Virus record (IMG/VR): IMGVR_UViG_3300023184_000120
Location: 1 to 62,833 of that record
Origin: a virus
DNA: 62,833 nt
Direction: 5' to 3' (one strand)
Positions 60,185 to 62,833 of the stretch are shown here, in pieces. Below the pieces are notes generated by a model. It worked only from the letters and a program-made list of their open reading frames with translations, ran no database searches and was not told the DNA's origin. Each line of letters begins with the position of its first letter. Within the stretch, counting starts at the first letter, position 1. Both the position numbers and the translations under genes were made by a program.

Positions 60185-60493
60185 ATGGGATTAGATATCA
60201 ACATCCTTAGCGTGCATCGTGCCGTTACTACAAAGCCAGCCGATGCCTACCTCGGCTCACGCTATGACGCAAACCCAAGATGGAAGCAAGTCGCCTACGA
60301 TCGAGACGCTTGGGACTTGCATGAATTACTTGCCAAGCTATATCACAAACAAGGAGGGACACAAGAGGAATTTAACAACGTGAATGTGCGCTTGTACAAG
60401 CGTGACCTACACCTGTTCTATGCACCACTAGCCGAAACGATTTTCGAACACATGAAGCAAGGGCGAGTCGTGTACGCCGAATCTAGTTTTTAA
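60185..60493 (+). CDS. Small early protein (102 aa)
   Basis: ATG 60185 with AAAGGAG (60171-60177) is preferred. GTG 60179 would overlap this SD. Starts MGLDINILSVHRAV and contains YLGSRYDANPRWKQVAYD. Mixed fold, no motif. Function unknown. Confidence 0.75.
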   Translation: MGLDINILSVHRAVTTKPADAYLGSRYDANPRWKQVAYDRDAWDLHELLAKLYHKQGGTQEEFNNVNVRLYKRDLHLFYAPLAETIFEHMKQGRVVYAESSF

Positions 60494-60508
60494 CCAAGGA
60501 GAAAGCAA

Positions 60509-60727
60509 ATGACCAAAGTCAAACACCTGTCCAACACGCAGCTTGTACACAAGCTCATGAGCAACCCCAACCCGCTGATGCAGGCGTTCGTGATCGAAGC
60601 GATACGACACTACGCAGACCAAACCAAGCTCTCACCATCATGGTCAAGCCAAGGGTTCATAAGCGAAGCCGCATGGCGTGCGTGTGCTGAAGAGGCACTG
60701 GAAGCAATCAACAACAGGAGTAAATGA
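60509..60727 (+). CDS. Small helical early protein (72 aa)
   Basis: ATG 60509 behind AAGGAG (60496-60501). All-helical (NTQLVHKLMSNPNPLMQAFVIEAI, then a second helix pair ending ALEAINNRSK). It reads like a compact helical bundle. Contains TGTCCAAC at the DNA level by coincidence. Function unknown. Confidence 0.75.
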   Translation: MTKVKHLSNTQLVHKLMSNPNPLMQAFVIEAIRHYADQTKLSPSWSSQGFISEAAWRACAEEALEAINNRSK

Positions 60728-60728
60728 G

Positions 60729-60902
60729 ATGAAACTAACAGTAATCAAAACAAACGATGGGTACATGGTCGAGGATGACACAGGCGACTACATCCATGAC
60801 ATCAACGGCAACAACCTGTTTGATACCCACTCTGAGGCTGAAGATCTGATGCACACACACCTCATGACCTTCGGCACAGATTCAGATAACGGAATGGAGT
60901 AA
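60729..60902 (+). CDS. Small early protein (57 aa)
   Basis: ATG 60729 with AGGAG (60716-60720) is preferred over an in-frame start at 60678 inside the previous gene. Begins MKLTVIKTNDGYMVED and has an acidic C-terminal half. Function unknown. Confidence 0.7.
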   Translation: MKLTVIKTNDGYMVEDDTGDYIHDINGNNLFDTHSEAEDLMHTHLMTFGTDSDNGME

Positions 60903-60905
60903 AGC

Positions 60906-61145
60906 ATGAGAGTAGTCCGTATTCGTATACACGGGAGATACACAGCCCCATTCAATAACCCGTTCACGGCTAACGCTGTGGTCATGCCAGTTGAGTTATC
61001 CGACTCGATGCGTGATGAGGTACTCAAGAAGTACAAGGATGCCCACTATGTGTTCGATGCAGGCAACCCAATCGTGGGCGAGCACAACACGTTCGAGGTG
61101 TATTCGTTCGATGTAATAGATGACATGGAGGTATCGCTAGCCTGA
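60906..61145 (+). CDS. Small early protein (79 aa)
   Basis: ATG 60906 soon after the previous stop, with GGAG at 60896-60899. Beta-rich (VVRIRIHGRYTAPFNNP) with an acidic end. Last gene before the amidoligase, separated from it by a G/C hairpin. Function unknown. Confidence 0.75.
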   Translation: MRVVRIRIHGRYTAPFNNPFTANAVVMPVELSDSMRDEVLKKYKDAHYVFDAGNPIVGEHNTFEVYSFDVIDDMEVSLA

Positions 61146-61178
61146 GCAACAGGCGTGTTAGTTAGTGTGTTAGTTCAT

Positions 61179-61196
61179 TCGGGGACTTGTCCCCGA
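61179..61196. repeat. GGGGAC/GTCCCC hairpin, copy 8 (variant)
   Basis: TCGGGGAC (61179-61186), TT, GTCCCCGA (61189-61196), 8-bp stem in the leader of the amidoligase gene. A variant of the early-arm hairpin without the GA-TC pair. Confidence 0.7.
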
Positions 61197-61223
61197 TCTT
61201 TATAAATCAAGGAGAAATAATAT

Positions 61224-62833
<1,610 letters not shown>

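Overview
The window is a bacteriophage genome, or nearly all of one. It carries small and large terminase, portal, scaffold, Mu gpT-like major capsid protein, adaptor-like proteins, a lysis cassette, a family A DNA polymerase and a primase-helicase. I see no tape measure, sheath, integrase, RNA polymerase, tRNA or rRNA gene. With several large virion proteins of the ejected type, this suggests a lytic, short-tailed (podovirus-like) phage that uses host RNA polymerase. The GH24 endolysin and 3-TM holin fit a Gram-negative host. The host cannot be named from the sequence, though the small conserved virion proteins resemble those of uncultured aquatic phages.

Layout: there are two transcription arms. 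The rightward (+) early arm starts in a gene-free hub near 57.1-57.5 kb, runs to the right end of the window, and appears to continue from position 1 to 14.74 kb. The leftward (-) late arm runs from 57.08 kb down to 14.71 kb. The arms converge tail to tail at 14.7 kb, where two genes overlap. The last gene (61224 to the end, an ATP-grasp-like amidoligase) is open at the window edge. Joining the last base to the first continues its frame for four codons to a TAA, 34 nt before the glutamine amidotransferase gene at 48. The contig is therefore probably circular or circularly permuted, with the two genes adjacent.

Early arm: 57.56-61.15 kb holds small genes of unknown function and a 263-bp non-coding block between perfect 22-bp inverted repeats (candidate origin or control region). 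Next come the amidoligase, a class II glutamine amidotransferase, and a run of tiny overlapping genes (1.2-4.95 kb). The replication module follows: VRR-NUC nuclease, PolA, HELTH metalloprotease-like protein, RecB-like nuclease, small HNH protein, SNF2-type helicase, possible ssDNA-binding protein, HTH protein and AEP primase-helicase. A short G/C hairpin (GGGGAGA-N3-TCTCCCC) recurs through this arm.

Late arm, in order of transcription: TerS, TerL, portal, GroES-like co-chaperonin, scaffold, decoration-like protein, major capsid, a strong terminator, a block of very small Lys/Gly-rich proteins, adaptor-like proteins, small beta-rich virion proteins, a 20-residue-repeat fibre, four paralogous glycine-rich adhesin-like proteins with an embedded HNH gene, the lysis cassette, tail and fibre proteins, and four large proteins. 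The last of these, a 3,668-residue polyvalent protein, takes up about 11 kb.

The most notable candidate system is the amidoligase + glutamine amidotransferase pair with its trailing set of tiny proteins, possibly a peptide-tagging or peptide-synthesis system. The giant polyvalent protein and the repeat/hairpin architecture of the early arm come next.
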